Origin: Clostridium fermenticellae
GTDB lineage: Bacteria; Bacillota; Clostridia; Clostridiales; Clostridiaceae
DNA length: 64,000 bases
Direction: 5' to 3'
NCBI RefSeq assembly: GCF_003600355.1
Contig: NZ_CP032416.1
Coordinates: forward strand, 2,748,183 to 2,812,182
The notes under the pieces were generated by a model. That model was not told the origin of the DNA. It did no database searches and was given only the letters and a program-made list of their open reading frames with translations. Below, one piece after another: positions 57,132 to 64,000 of the stretch. The position numbers were made by a program, and so were the translations under genes. Each line of letters starts with the position of its first letter. Position 1 is the stretch's first letter.

Positions 57132-57569
57132 TTAGAAAGGTATATCTCCATCATCTACAGGAGTAATATCCTCTCCATAAATTGAATCATTAAAACCTTG
57201 AGTATTTTGAGATTGTTCAGGTGAATTTGTATTGTTAGATGATACTGCCTTATTTCCCCATTCAAGAAATTGAACTTCATCAGCAACAACCTCAGTAACA
57301 TACCTTCGACTGCCATCTTTAGCTTCATAACTTCTCGTTTGAATTCTTCCGGAAATTCCTATGAGTTTACCTTTACTCATGTAATTTGCAGTTGATTCTG
57401 CTTGCTTACCCCATACAACTATCGGTATGAAATCAGCTTCCCTTTGACCATCTCTAGAAAATCTTCTATCAATAGCTATAGTGAAAGTAGTAACAGCTGC
57501 TCCAGTCCCTGGAGTAAACTTCAACTCAGGATCTTTAGTTAATCTTCCAATCAAAACAACTCTATTCAA
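57132..57569 (-). CDS. ssb: Single-stranded DNA-binding protein
   Basis: SSB coats single-stranded DNA in replication and repair. The 145-residue protein has an OB fold ([34 protein letters not shown]) for ~105 residues, a low-complexity Asn/Ser/Gln linker and the acidic tail DGDIPF that recruits partner proteins. It starts with TTG (57569) behind AGGTGG, 12 nt after rpsF. The ribosomal-protein context is the standard Firmicutes layout. Confidence 0.98.
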   Translation of the reverse strand: MNRVVLIGRLTKDPELKFTPGTGAAVTTFTIAIDRRFSRDGQREADFIPIVVWGKQAESTANYMSKGKLIGISGRIQTRSYEAKDGSRRYVTEVVADEVQFLEWGNKAVSSNNTNSPEQSQNTQGFNDSIYGEDITPVDDGDIPF

Positions 57570-57581
57570 CTAAAACACCAC

Positions 57582-57869
57582 CTACTGTTCATCTTTTACT
57601 ATGATGTGTCTTATAACACCATCTGTAATTCTAAATACTCTATCTAATTCTTTTGGTAAATCAGTATCTGCACTGAAATTTATCAAAGTATAAAAACCTT
57701 CGTTAACCTTATTTATTTCATAAGCAAGTTTTCTCTTGCCCCATAGATCAACATTTTCTATTTCTCCACCACCATTTTGAATAACATCTTTAAACTTTTC
57801 AACATTGGCTTTAACGTTCTCTTCGTCTAATGATGGATCTAATATAAATATAGTTTCATATTTTCTCAT
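57582..57869 (-). CDS. rpsF: 30S ribosomal protein S6
   Basis: S6 forms a heterodimer with S18 in the 30S platform. The 95-residue protein starts MRKYETIFILDPSLDEE and has WGKRKLAYEINKVNEGFYTLINF and the RxxDGVIRH end. First gene of the operon; ATG behind AGGAGGTGA. An S6:S18-type leader element lies directly upstream and may give feedback control. Confidence 0.98.
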   Translation of the reverse strand: MRKYETIFILDPSLDEENVKANVEKFKDVIQNGGGEIENVDLWGKRKLAYEINKVNEGFYTLINFSADTDLPKELDRVFRITDGVIRHIIVKDEQ

Positions 57870-57885
57870 CAGATATTCACCTCCT

Positions 57886-57921
57886 CCCCTTGGACTAACG
57901 GCTGTATATTACAGCAGGGAC
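57886..57921 (-). promoter_or_regulatory. S6:S18-type rpsF leader element
   Basis: In the 5' leader the minus strand reads CCCTGCTGTAATATACAGCC and then GTTAGTCCAAGGGG. GCTGTA/TACAGC forms a stem-loop, followed by an unpaired CCG, and CCCT/AGGG can close the outer stem. This matches the known autoregulatory motif bound by the S6:S18 complex. Confidence 0.6.
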
Positions 57922-57933
57922 TTACAATTTAAT

Positions 57934-57962
57934 ATTTTACCACTTTATTATATACATATCAA
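57934..57962 (-). promoter_or_regulatory. Promoter of the rpsF-ssb-rpsR operon
   Basis: Minus strand: TTGATA (57957-57962), 17-nt spacer, TAAAAT (57934-57939) with TGG just before it (extended -10 like). Confidence 0.6.
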
Positions 57963-57969
57963 TATATTT

Positions 57970-58158
57970 TTAGCCTTGACTTACAACTTTTTTTGCATCT
58001 CTTTCAAATTTGCTCCTAGGAATCATAACTATCCTCTGGCAAGTACAACATTTAATTTTAATATCAGCACCCATTCTTATTATCTTCCATTCCTTTCCTC
58101 CACAAGGATGTTGTTTTTTCATTTCAACAACATCTCCAAGATCAAAATTTTTTATCAC
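57970..58158 (-). CDS. DUF951 small protein
   Basis: A ~62-residue protein of the DUF951 family, common beside mscS, parB and rpsF in Firmicutes. The signature is FDLGDVVEMKKQHPCGGKEWKIIRMG with a later CCTC; the cysteine pattern may bind metal. It was at one time suggested to bind nucleic acid, but no function is established. I place the start at GTG 58158 behind GAGGGTGA; the GTG at 58167 is too close to that site. It begins 1 nt after the mscS stop. Confidence 0.85.
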   Translation of the reverse strand: MIKNFDLGDVVEMKKQHPCGGKEWKIIRMGADIKIKCCTCQRIVMIPRSKFERDAKKVVSQG

Positions 58159-58159
58159 A

Positions 58160-59044
58160 TCAGTCACCCTCTTTTATTATTTTAATTGTTGAACAAGGCC
58201 TTTTTATATTAGCTTTATTTAATTCATTAAAAATTTCTTTTCTAAGTTTCATCTCAGTATCCCACTGAGTCATCGGTTTAACCTTACCGGCTACCTTTAT
58301 TGTTATATTTCCATCTTTAATATCACTGATTCCCAAAACACTGGGTCCGTCGATTACACACTCATTCTCTATTTTAAATCTATTGCATAAATCTGATATT
58401 AAATCTATAATTCTGTCTAAATCTTCCTCACAAGGAACATCTAAACTAACCTGTATCCTGCTGCTTCCTCGTGAATGATTTGTGATTTTAGTTATAAGCC
58501 CATTTGGCAATATGTAAGTATCACCATTAAAATCTCTTATTTTTGTAACCCTTAATTCTATACTATCAACTATACCACTCTTGTCATCTATAGTAATATA
58601 GTCACCCACATTAAATTGATTTTCAAACAATATAAAGAAGCCATTTATAATGTCTTTTATTAAACTCTGTGCACCTAAGCCTACAGCCACACCACCTATA
58701 CCTGCAAAAGTTATTCCAATACCGCCAAATAATGTTTCTATAATACCCATAAGTCCAATGAAATAAACAGAGTATTTTAACACACTCTTTAAAATTGCAC
58801 CAATTGTTTTCGCCTTTTTTTCATCTAGTGAAAATTTAAAATCTTTTTGTCTAGATACATATCTTTTGATAATTGCATTTCCTATCTTTATAGCAAGATA
58901 CATAAATACAAATATAATTATAATTTTTACCACTTTACTTCCCAAGTTATATAAACCCTCTTTATTAATATTAAATTTACCAAACTCCAGATCCCCTTTA
59001 GTAATCTTAATACTCAAAGTCGGAATAGAAATACCACTTACCAT
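58160..59044 (-). CDS. Small-conductance mechanosensitive channel (MscS family)
   Basis: An MscS-type channel of ~294 residues that opens under membrane tension to release solutes after hypo-osmotic shock. Helices near residues ~35-60, ~85-105 and the pore helix GGIGITFAGIGGVAVGLGAQSLIKD are visible, the last being the glycine/alanine-rich TM3. The cytoplasmic beta domain has GDYITIDDKSGIVDSIELRVTKIRDFNGD and PNGLITKITNHSRG. ATG 59044 follows GGAGG; ATG 59071 would overlap the DUF3343 gene. It lies in a DUF3343-mscS-DUF951 group. Confidence 0.93.
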   Translation of the reverse strand: MVSGISIPTLSIKITKGDLEFGKFNINKEGLYNLGSKVVKIIIIFVFMYLAIKIGNAIIKRYVSRQKDFKFSLDEKKAKTIGAILKSVLKYSVYFIGLMGIIETLFGGIGITFAGIGGVAVGLGAQSLIKDIINGFFILFENQFNVGDYITIDDKSGIVDSIELRVTKIRDFNGDTYILPNGLITKITNHSRGSSRIQVSLDVPCEEDLDRIIDLISDLCNRFKIENECVIDGPSVLGISDIKDGNITIKVAGKVKPMTQWDTEMKLRKEIFNELNKANIKRPCSTIKIIKEGD

Positions 59045-59063
59045 ATATATGTTTCCTCCAGTA

Positions 59064-59333
59064 TTAATCATCTACAGCTTCATATTTATTATCTTTTTTT
59101 ACGTATATTCTTTTTACCATAACTTTTTCGCTCTTGACAAGTTTTTTAACTTTGGTTATATATTTTTCTTCTACTCTTATGCTAAGCCCACAACTCTTAG
59201 TAATAACTGTCGGTGTTGGCATAACTTCTAATTCTATGTTATTTTCCTTTAAAGTACTTTCTCCACTTATGGCTCCGATTGTATTTTTAAAAGTTAAAAT
59301 ATAATAATTATCATTCATACAACTATAGTTCAA
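59064..59333 (-). CDS. DUF3343 protein
   Basis: An ~89-residue protein of the DUF3343 family, small alpha-beta proteins proposed as selenium or sulfur carriers in some bacteria. It shows YYILTFKNTIGAISGESTLKE, PTPTVITKSCGLSIRVEE and the end of the fold; the Cys in KSCGLS is the residue the carrier idea rests on. The start is uncertain: TTG 59333 has a GGGGGG 12 nt upstream, ATG 59318 has no good site. Next to mscS, on the same strand. Confidence 0.82.
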   Translation of the reverse strand: MNYSCMNDNYYILTFKNTIGAISGESTLKENNIELEVMPTPTVITKSCGLSIRVEEKYITKVKKLVKSEKVMVKRIYVKKDNKYEAVDD

Positions 59334-59472
59334 AATTGAACTATTCCCCCCTTTTTTATAAATATCACTGAAAAATATTTAAAATAATAAATTTTATGTT
59401 TATATACTATTATATCAGAAATAATATAAATAAAAGTATTTACAAACTATCTAATAGTAAAAAAATATAAAA

Positions 59473-59501
59473 TGGACAAATCCTAATTTATAAATTATAG
59501 T
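59473..59501 (+). promoter_or_regulatory. Promoter candidate of ytvI
   Basis: TGGACA (59473-59478), 17-nt spacer, TATAGT (59496-59501), 47 nt before the start. A sporulation sigma factor may instead be used; this was not resolved. Confidence 0.45.
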
Positions 59502-59548
59502 AAATATAATAATCAACCCCAGAAATAATACAAAGGAAGTGAGGATCA

Positions 59549-60601
59549 ATGGAAGATTTTTTTAATATGATAGATAAAACTTTAATATTTTTTTTAATAT
59601 ATTTATTGGTGTTCTTTATATTTTTTAGCACATTAAATTATACATTACCATTTGTATTGGCATTAATATTTGCTCTTATACTAAAGAGACCAACAATTTT
59701 CTTGATAAGAAAATTTAAATTAAAAAACTCAATAGCTTCACTTATAAGCACTTTTTTATTTTTCGCCATAATAATATTTATCTTTTATTTTGGAATAACT
59801 AATATAGCTCAAGAATCAATACAACTTGGGAAAAATGTTCAATCTTATATATCAAATAATTCCTCGAATTTATATTCTTATTTAGATAAACTTCAGACTT
59901 ATTATAATAACTTGGATCCATCGATTGTAAGTGCTGTAGAAAATAATTTTTCAAGTTATATTACTAAAATTTCAAATTTAACTGTTAGTATAACTGGAAA
60001 AATAGTATCTATGTTAATAAACTTTATAGCATCAATACCATATGTTATAATGGTTGTCCTTTTTACATTGCTTGCAACTTATTTTTTCACAAAAGACATA
60101 GTTGTATCAAAGAATAAATTTTTAAATAGACTACCAGAGAATAGAGTAAACAAACTATCTAACATTTATTCAGAAACTAAACATATGCTAGTTAACTATT
60201 TTCTTTCTTATATGTTTATAATAGGATTGACTTTTATAGAAACACTAATTGTTTTCTTCATATTCAAAATAAAGTATGCATTAATGTTAAGTATTATATG
60301 TGCAATAGCTGACATTTTACCTATACTTGGAATAGGGACAATATACATACCTCTGGCTATAATATACTTTTTAATGAAAAATTATATAGTTGCAATTGGA
60401 TTACTAATATCATACGCATTAGTATCTATAATTCGACAAATTGTAGAACCAAAAATCGTTTCCTCATCTTTAGGTTTACATCCAGTGGCAGTTCTAGCAG
60501 CATTATTTATAGGCTTAAAAGCTTATGGATTGCTTGGAATGATATTTTGTATATTCTTAGTAGTATTCTATAATATTCTAAGGAAAGTAAATATACTATA
60601 A
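59549..60601 (+). CDS. ytvI: YtvI-type AI-2E family transporter, sporulation membrane protein
   Basis: A 350-residue polytopic membrane protein of the AI-2E/PerM exporter superfamily, most like the YtvI group made during sporulation. Eight helices are expected. Family features are FVLALIFALILKRPTIFLIRK near the N-terminus, the long soluble helical loop (~95-150), ADILPILGIGTIYIPLAI and IIRQIVEPKIVSSSLGLHPVAVLAALFIGLKAYG at the C-terminus. Its cargo is unknown. ATG behind GGAAGTGAGG. The next gene, yyaC, starts 67 nt later. Confidence 0.85.
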   Translation: MEDFFNMIDKTLIFFLIYLLVFFIFFSTLNYTLPFVLALIFALILKRPTIFLIRKFKLKNSIASLISTFLFFAIIIFIFYFGITNIAQESIQLGKNVQSYISNNSSNLYSYLDKLQTYYNNLDPSIVSAVENNFSSYITKISNLTVSITGKIVSMLINFIASIPYVIMVVLFTLLATYFFTKDIVVSKNKFLNRLPENRVNKLSNIYSETKHMLVNYFLSYMFIIGLTFIETLIVFFIFKIKYALMLSIICAIADILPILGIGTIYIPLAIIYFLMKNYIVAIGLLISYALVSIIRQIVEPKIVSSSLGLHPVAVLAALFIGLKAYGLLGMIFCIFLVVFYNILRKVNIL

Positions 60602-60620
60602 AGGTATATTTTATGTATAA

Positions 60621-60662
60621 AAAACCTCCTGTTGGATAAAATTCATAGTATCAGGAGGTTTT
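60621..60662 (+). terminator. Terminator-like hairpin that contains the yyaC ribosome binding site
   Basis: AAAACCTCCTG (60621-60631) and CAGGAGGTTTT (60652-60662) are perfect 11-bp arms around a 20-nt loop. The right arm contains AGGAGG, the only ribosome binding site for yyaC (ATG 60669). Read through from ytvI, the site would be paired. Confidence 0.75.
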
Positions 60663-60668
60663 AGTATA

Positions 60669-61268
60669 ATGAATAAATTAATTGTAGATCCCTTATCAAA
60701 AAACTCGGTTATAATTTTAAGAGATGCCCTAAGTGAGGAAATTTACCCAATTATAAAATCAGGTAGAACATTAATAATACTTTGTATAGGGACAGACAGA
60801 TCTACTGGTGATAGTTTAGGCCCACTTGTAGGACATAAATTAAAATTTTTAATAAGAAATAAGGTATATTTATATGGTAATTTAGACAACCCAATTCATG
60901 CAAAAAATTTAGAGAAAACACTTAAAGAAATTAAAGATAAATTTAGAAATCCATATATAATTGCAGTTGATGCTTGTTTAGGAAGTATACAAAATGTCGG
61001 CAAAATAATAATTGAAAATAAACCATTAACTCCTGGATCAGCCGTAAATAAAGCACTTCCAAAAGTAGGGGATTTAAGTATAACTGGAATTGTAAATATT
61101 TCTGGTGCAATGGAATTTATGGTATTACAAAACACAAGACTTTCTATAGTAATGCAAATTGCAGAAGTAATATCAAGAGGAATATATCACTGTATATTAA
61201 AAACTATAGGTGGAAAAAATACAAGTATTGAATTAGAAAACAAATCATTGACACATATTAATGCATAA
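60669..61268 (+). CDS. yyaC: Spore protease-like protein YyaC
   Basis: A 199-residue YyaC protein, related to the GPR spore endopeptidase fold and kept in spore formers. It shows LIILCIGTDRSTGDSLGPLVGHKL with the conserved acidic residue, IIAVDACLGSIQNVGKI, and LPKVGDLSITGIVNISGAMEFMVLQNTRL. The exact role in spores is not known. Its AGGAGG site lies in a hairpin arm, so translation may depend on where transcription starts. It converges on the YkuS-like gene. Confidence 0.92.
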   Translation: MNKLIVDPLSKNSVIILRDALSEEIYPIIKSGRTLIILCIGTDRSTGDSLGPLVGHKLKFLIRNKVYLYGNLDNPIHAKNLEKTLKEIKDKFRNPYIIAVDACLGSIQNVGKIIIENKPLTPGSAVNKALPKVGDLSITGIVNISGAMEFMVLQNTRLSIVMQIAEVISRGIYHCILKTIGGKNTSIELENKSLTHINA

Positions 61269-61276
61269 TCTAAGAA

Positions 61277-61531
61277 TCAATATAAGTTATTATAAGCTCT
61301 ATTATTTAGTATATACTCAATATCATCTATAGATTTATTACCACAATCTATAATTAATGCTCCTTCTTTTTTTATGTTATTGTCAAAACTTAATTTTGAC
61401 AATGCACCACTTTTTAAATTGCATATTATTGCATCAACTGTAGAACTCTCATTATCCTTTACTACAGTATATCCCTTTTTCAGAAGTTTTTGTTTTACAT
61501 ATTCCAAATCATCAGAAACATATACCTTCAT
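61277..61531 (-). CDS. YkuS-like (UPF0180) small protein
   Basis: An ~84-residue protein resembling UPF0180/YkuS: a Rossmann-like MKVYVSDDLEYVKQKLLKKGYTVV start, then VDAIICNLKSG and a C-terminal GALIIDCGNKSIDDIEYIL. YkuS proteins have no known function. The ATG at 61531 follows AGAGGTGTG; the upstream in-frame start at 61549 is poorer. Single gene on the minus strand. Confidence 0.7.
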   Translation of the reverse strand: MKVYVSDDLEYVKQKLLKKGYTVVKDNESSTVDAIICNLKSGALSKLSFDNNIKKEGALIIDCGNKSIDDIEYILNNRAYNNLY

Positions 61532-61635
61532 AATCACACCTCTTTGCATGATAGTGTTTCCCTATTAATACATTTTATTCATATCGAGTAGGAGGTGAAT
61601 GATTATTTCATTCATCAATCTCTCACACATAAAAT

Positions 61636-61668
61636 AAGCTGTCAAAACTATTTTAATTTTGACAGCTT
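61636..61668 (-). terminator. Terminator of the DUF4446 gene
   Basis: AAGCTGTCAAAA (61636-61647) and TTTTGACAGCTT (61657-61668) are perfect 12-bp arms; ATTTTATG follows on the minus strand. Confidence 0.8.
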
Positions 61669-61672
61669 AAAA

Positions 61673-62170
61673 TTAATTATTTATACAATTATTTAATACA
61701 TGTTTTTCTTCATCAGATAATTCATATCTGGACATACCTTTATCTATTGGTTTTGCGTAAGTTGTACTTTGATTTCTACCATATATCCCTGTTATAATAA
61801 TCCCATCATTATTTTCATCAAGTAATGCTATAGAAAAGCTCAAATCACTTCCAACATCTTCAAATGCTCTATATCTTATAATAGAATATTTTTGTATACA
61901 TTTTTTGAATTTTTTATTCAAGTTTTCATATAAATCTTTCATATATTTATAATTTTCTTGTGTCTTATCTATTTTATTAAGATAAGAATTTATTAATTCT
62001 TCTAAATCTGTACTGTTTACACCTCTCATAAGCCTTTTATACTTCTTTTCCAACCTATTCAAAGATCTATTAGTAGTTATAAGCAAAATAAATAATATTA
62101 AAATCAACACCAAAAATCCAAGTAATATGTATACCTGAAAGTTATTTATCAATTGTACAATATTTTGCAT
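61673..62170 (-). CDS. DUF4446 membrane protein
   Basis: A 165-residue protein with one N-terminal membrane helix (~residues 14-33), a coiled-coil-like helical middle (~35-95) and a C-terminal domain of the DUF4446 family (YRAFEDVGSDLSFSIALLDENNDGIIIT; YAKPIDKGMSRYELSDEE). It regularly follows parB in clostridia. The function is unknown; the link to chromosome segregation or sporulation is by position only. ATG behind GGAGGGAG. A parS site lies in its 5' leader. Confidence 0.88.
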   Translation of the reverse strand: MQNIVQLINNFQVYILLGFLVLILILFILLITTNRSLNRLEKKYKRLMRGVNSTDLEELINSYLNKIDKTQENYKYMKDLYENLNKKFKKCIQKYSIIRYRAFEDVGSDLSFSIALLDENNDGIIITGIYGRNQSTTYAKPIDKGMSRYELSDEEKHVLNNCINN

Positions 62171-62192
62171 GTTTTTCTCCCTCCGTCAGATA

Positions 62193-62208
62193 CGTTTCAC
62201 GTGAAACA
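62193..62208. promoter_or_regulatory. parS centromere site
   Basis: CGTTTCACGTGAAACA matches the 16-bp parS consensus TGTTTCACGTGAAACA at 15 positions; GTTTCACGTGAAAC (62194-62207) is a perfect palindrome. It lies between parB and the DUF4446 gene. ParB binds here, spreads, and loads SMC. Confidence 0.95.
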
Positions 62209-62238
62209 TATTTAAATCTATTTTATTTTAGTATATTA

Positions 62239-63114
62239 TTAATCCAATTTTAGTATATCAAGTATTCTTTGAAGATCTTGCTCTGAATAATATTCTATTT
62301 GTATTTTTCCCTTATTTTTTTTATTTAATAAAGAAACTTTAGTACTAAATAAATTTTCAAGTTTATTCTTTATATCTAAATAATATGGATTTAAATCATA
62401 TTCCTTGGGTAAGCGCTTAGTGTCAGCATCTTCACCTTTATTTAGATTTTTTATAAGTTCCTCGACTTTCCTCACACTAAGCCCTTTATCAATTATCATC
62501 TTAGCCAATTTATATTGAAAATCATTATTTTGTATCGCCAATAAAGCTCTTCCATGTCCTTCAGATATTAAACCATCATTTAAGTAATTTTGAACACGCT
62601 TATCTAAATTAAGAAGCCTCAAACAATTTGTAATAGCACTACGTGATTTTCCTATTCTATTACTTAATTGTTCTTGAGTTAGCTCAAAATCATTAATTAA
62701 TCTCTTGTATGCCAATGCTTCCTCTATAGGATTTAAATCTTGCCTTTGTATATTTTCAATTAAAGAAACTTCCAAAACATCTTTTTCAGTCAAATTCATT
62801 ATAATTGCAGGTATTTTTTTTAAATTTATTAACTTTGCAGCTCTCCATCTTCTTTCTCCAGCTATAATGCTATACATTTGTCCTTCTTTTTTTAATATTA
62901 TGGGCTGTATAATACCATGCTCTTTTATAGACTCCGAAAGTTGAACAATTTTTTCTTTATCAAAATTTCTTCTCGGTTGACATCTGTTAGCTTGTACTAT
63001 ATTTATATCTATCATTTTTATACTATCATTTTTATCATTATTAGTCTGCTGCTCAATCTTCTCTTCAGGTATAAGTGCCCCTAATCCTTTACCTAGTCCA
63101 AATTTTCTACTCAA
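62239..63114 (-). CDS. parB: Chromosome partitioning protein ParB (Spo0J)
   Basis: ParB binds parS, spreads on DNA as a CTP-dependent clamp and helps segregate the origin region. The 291-residue protein starts KFGLGKGLGALIPEE, followed by the N-terminal CTPase domain (LSESIKEHGIIQPIILKK; ITAGERRWRAAK-type motif written here as IAGERRWRAAK; VSLIENIQRQDLNPIEEA), the HTH (LTQEQLSNRIGKSRSAITNCLRLL) and a C-terminal dimer domain. Start is TTG 63114 behind GGAAGTGAG. It follows parA by 19 nt. Confidence 0.97.
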   Translation of the reverse strand: MSRKFGLGKGLGALIPEEKIEQQTNNDKNDSIKMIDINIVQANRCQPRRNFDKEKIVQLSESIKEHGIIQPIILKKEGQMYSIIAGERRWRAAKLINLKKIPAIIMNLTEKDVLEVSLIENIQRQDLNPIEEALAYKRLINDFELTQEQLSNRIGKSRSAITNCLRLLNLDKRVQNYLNDGLISEGHGRALLAIQNNDFQYKLAKMIIDKGLSVRKVEELIKNLNKGEDADTKRLPKEYDLNPYYLDIKNKLENLFSTKVSLLNKKNKGKIQIEYYSEQDLQRILDILKLD

Positions 63115-63133
63115 TTAATTTCTCACTTCCTTT

Positions 63134-63901
63134 TTACATATCCTGACGTCTTAAAAACTCTTTTGTTAAATTGTCATATGCTTTAGCGCCTCTACATTTA
63201 TCATCATATAAAACTATAGGTAATCCAAAACTAGGTGCCTCTGCTAATCTTACATTTCTAGGAATTAAAGTCTCATATACCTTATTTTTAAAATACTTTT
63301 TAACTTCTGCAAGAACATCATTTGATAGCTTTGTCCTTCCATCATACATACTAATTACTACACCTTCAACTTCTATATTACGATTTAAAGACTTTCTTAT
63401 AAGTTGTATTGTGTTAACCAATTGTCCAACTCCTTCTAATGCATAAAATTCACATTGTATAGGTATAAGAACACTATTGGAACATGTGAGTGCATTTACA
63501 GTTAACAATCCTAATGAAGGTGGACAATCTATGAACACGAAATCGAATTTTTGGCTCAAATTATCTATTTTTTTCTTTAATATAGATTCTCTATCATTTC
63601 TATTTATAAGTTCAACTTCTGCACCGGCAAGTTCCATATTAGAAGGTGCTAAGTAAAAATTTTCTATCAATTCACATTTTTTTATAACATCATCTAGTTC
63701 TACATCAGATGCTAATACGTCATAGATAGATTCATCTATAACAGCCTTATCAAAACCAAGTCCACTAGTAGTATTTCCTTGTGGATCAATATCTATATCA
63801 AGTACTTTATAACCTTGAATAGCTAAATATGAACTTAAGTTAATACTAGTTGTAGTTTTCCCAACTCCACCTTTTTGGTTAAATATAGATATTACTTTCA
63901 T
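63134..63901 (-). CDS. parA: Chromosome partitioning ATPase ParA (Soj)
   Basis: Soj is a deviant Walker-A ATPase that acts with ParB in origin segregation and can regulate DnaA. The 255-residue protein has FNQKGGVGKTTTSINLS (deviant P loop with the signature lysine), DIDPQGNTTSGLG, FIDCPPSLGLLTVNALT and the C-terminal PRNVRLAEAPSFGLPIVLYD. ATG 63901 follows AAAGGTG; GTG 63907 is a poorer alternative. To the right of it (63902-64000) no gene is visible. Together with parB and parS it marks the origin-proximal region. Confidence 0.97.
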   Translation of the reverse strand: MKVISIFNQKGGVGKTTTSINLSSYLAIQGYKVLDIDIDPQGNTTSGLGFDKAVIDESIYDVLASDVELDDVIKKCELIENFYLAPSNMELAGAEVELINRNDRESILKKKIDNLSQKFDFVFIDCPPSLGLLTVNALTCSNSVLIPIQCEFYALEGVGQLVNTIQLIRKSLNRNIEVEGVVISMYDGRTKLSNDVLAEVKKYFKNKVYETLIPRNVRLAEAPSFGLPIVLYDDKCRGAKAYDNLTKEFLRRQDM

Positions 63902-64000
63902 AAACACTTACACCTTTCATACAAAAAGTAACAGATACAAATACAATATCTGTGAAAATTTAAAATAACTGCTCTATTATAGAGATCTATAACTAAACTT

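Overview
The window comes from an AT-rich, low-GC, endospore-forming member of Clostridium in the broad sense. The evidence is the A/T codon bias, frequent TTG and GTG starts, complete G-rich ribosome binding sites, and sporulation or germination genes (gerA-type operon, spore Lon protease lonC, ytvI, yyaC). The right end holds parA (soj), parB (spo0J), a parS site and the rpsF-ssb-rpsR, rplI and dnaB genes, which places it a few kb to one side of oriC. Most genes run leftward, away from the presumed origin. The species is not determined; nearly everything is core chromosome, with no intact mobile element, prophage or CRISPR array.

Layout. 1-6 kb: partial WalJ-type hydrolase, GerM-like lipoprotein, SEC-C protein, rlmH, a membrane-anchored DUF4434 protein, asnS and a TM1266-type hydrogenase regulator. 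6-9.5 kb: all-alpha dUTPase, YdcZ transporter, a subtilisin-like protease and a 2-hydroxyacid dehydrogenase. 9.5-20.3 kb: one long leftward operon for fatty-acid synthesis (FabK-like enzyme, fabT, fabH, fabK, fabD, fabG, fabF, accB, fabZ, accC, accD, accA) behind one sigma-A promoter with two FabT-type operators. 20.6-22.6 kb: dnaD and dnaI helicase-loading genes. 22.6-23.3 kb: eight tRNA genes, a tandem duplication of Glu-Val-Asp-Thr. 23.5-28.5 kb: two flavoproteins, an acyl-ACP thioesterase and purA. 28.6-34.3 kb: a frameshifted DUF3006 gene, a degenerate kinase-like protein, a YdjM-type membrane protein and gerA-gerB-gerC. 34.4-39 kb: homocysteine methyltransferase, HAD phosphatase, a collapsed two-component locus, DedA and PAP2 proteins. 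39-49.5 kb: EamA transporter, gene debris, glmS with its ribozyme, alcohol dehydrogenase, nitroreductase, tRNA-Thr, GC-richer debris, a 279-bp palindromic element, a truncated ppdK, a ferritin-like protein and CtsR-controlled hsp18. 49.5-64 kb: dnaB, lonC, rplI, gdpP, yybS, MazG-like; rpsR, ssb, rpsF; mscS and DUF genes; ytvI, yyaC; DUF4446, parS, parB, parA.

How it works together. The acc/fab operon makes malonyl-CoA and elongates acyl chains; FabT should sense acyl-ACP and shut off the single promoter. The acyl carrier protein gene that often sits in this cluster is absent here. The thioesterase at 24.8 kb could release fatty acids from the same pool. The replication genes (dnaD, dnaI, dnaB, ssb, parAB) sit close to the origin.

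The most interesting material is not a new system but scars. Three places look like deletions that removed the facing or adjoining parts of two neighbouring genes (37.1, 40.65 and 45.85 kb), next to a truncated ppdK and a long palindrome. Several regulatory RNAs and sites are also clear: the glmS ribozyme, an S6:S18-type leader, a CtsR box, FabT boxes and a ribosome binding site buried in a terminator-like hairpin.
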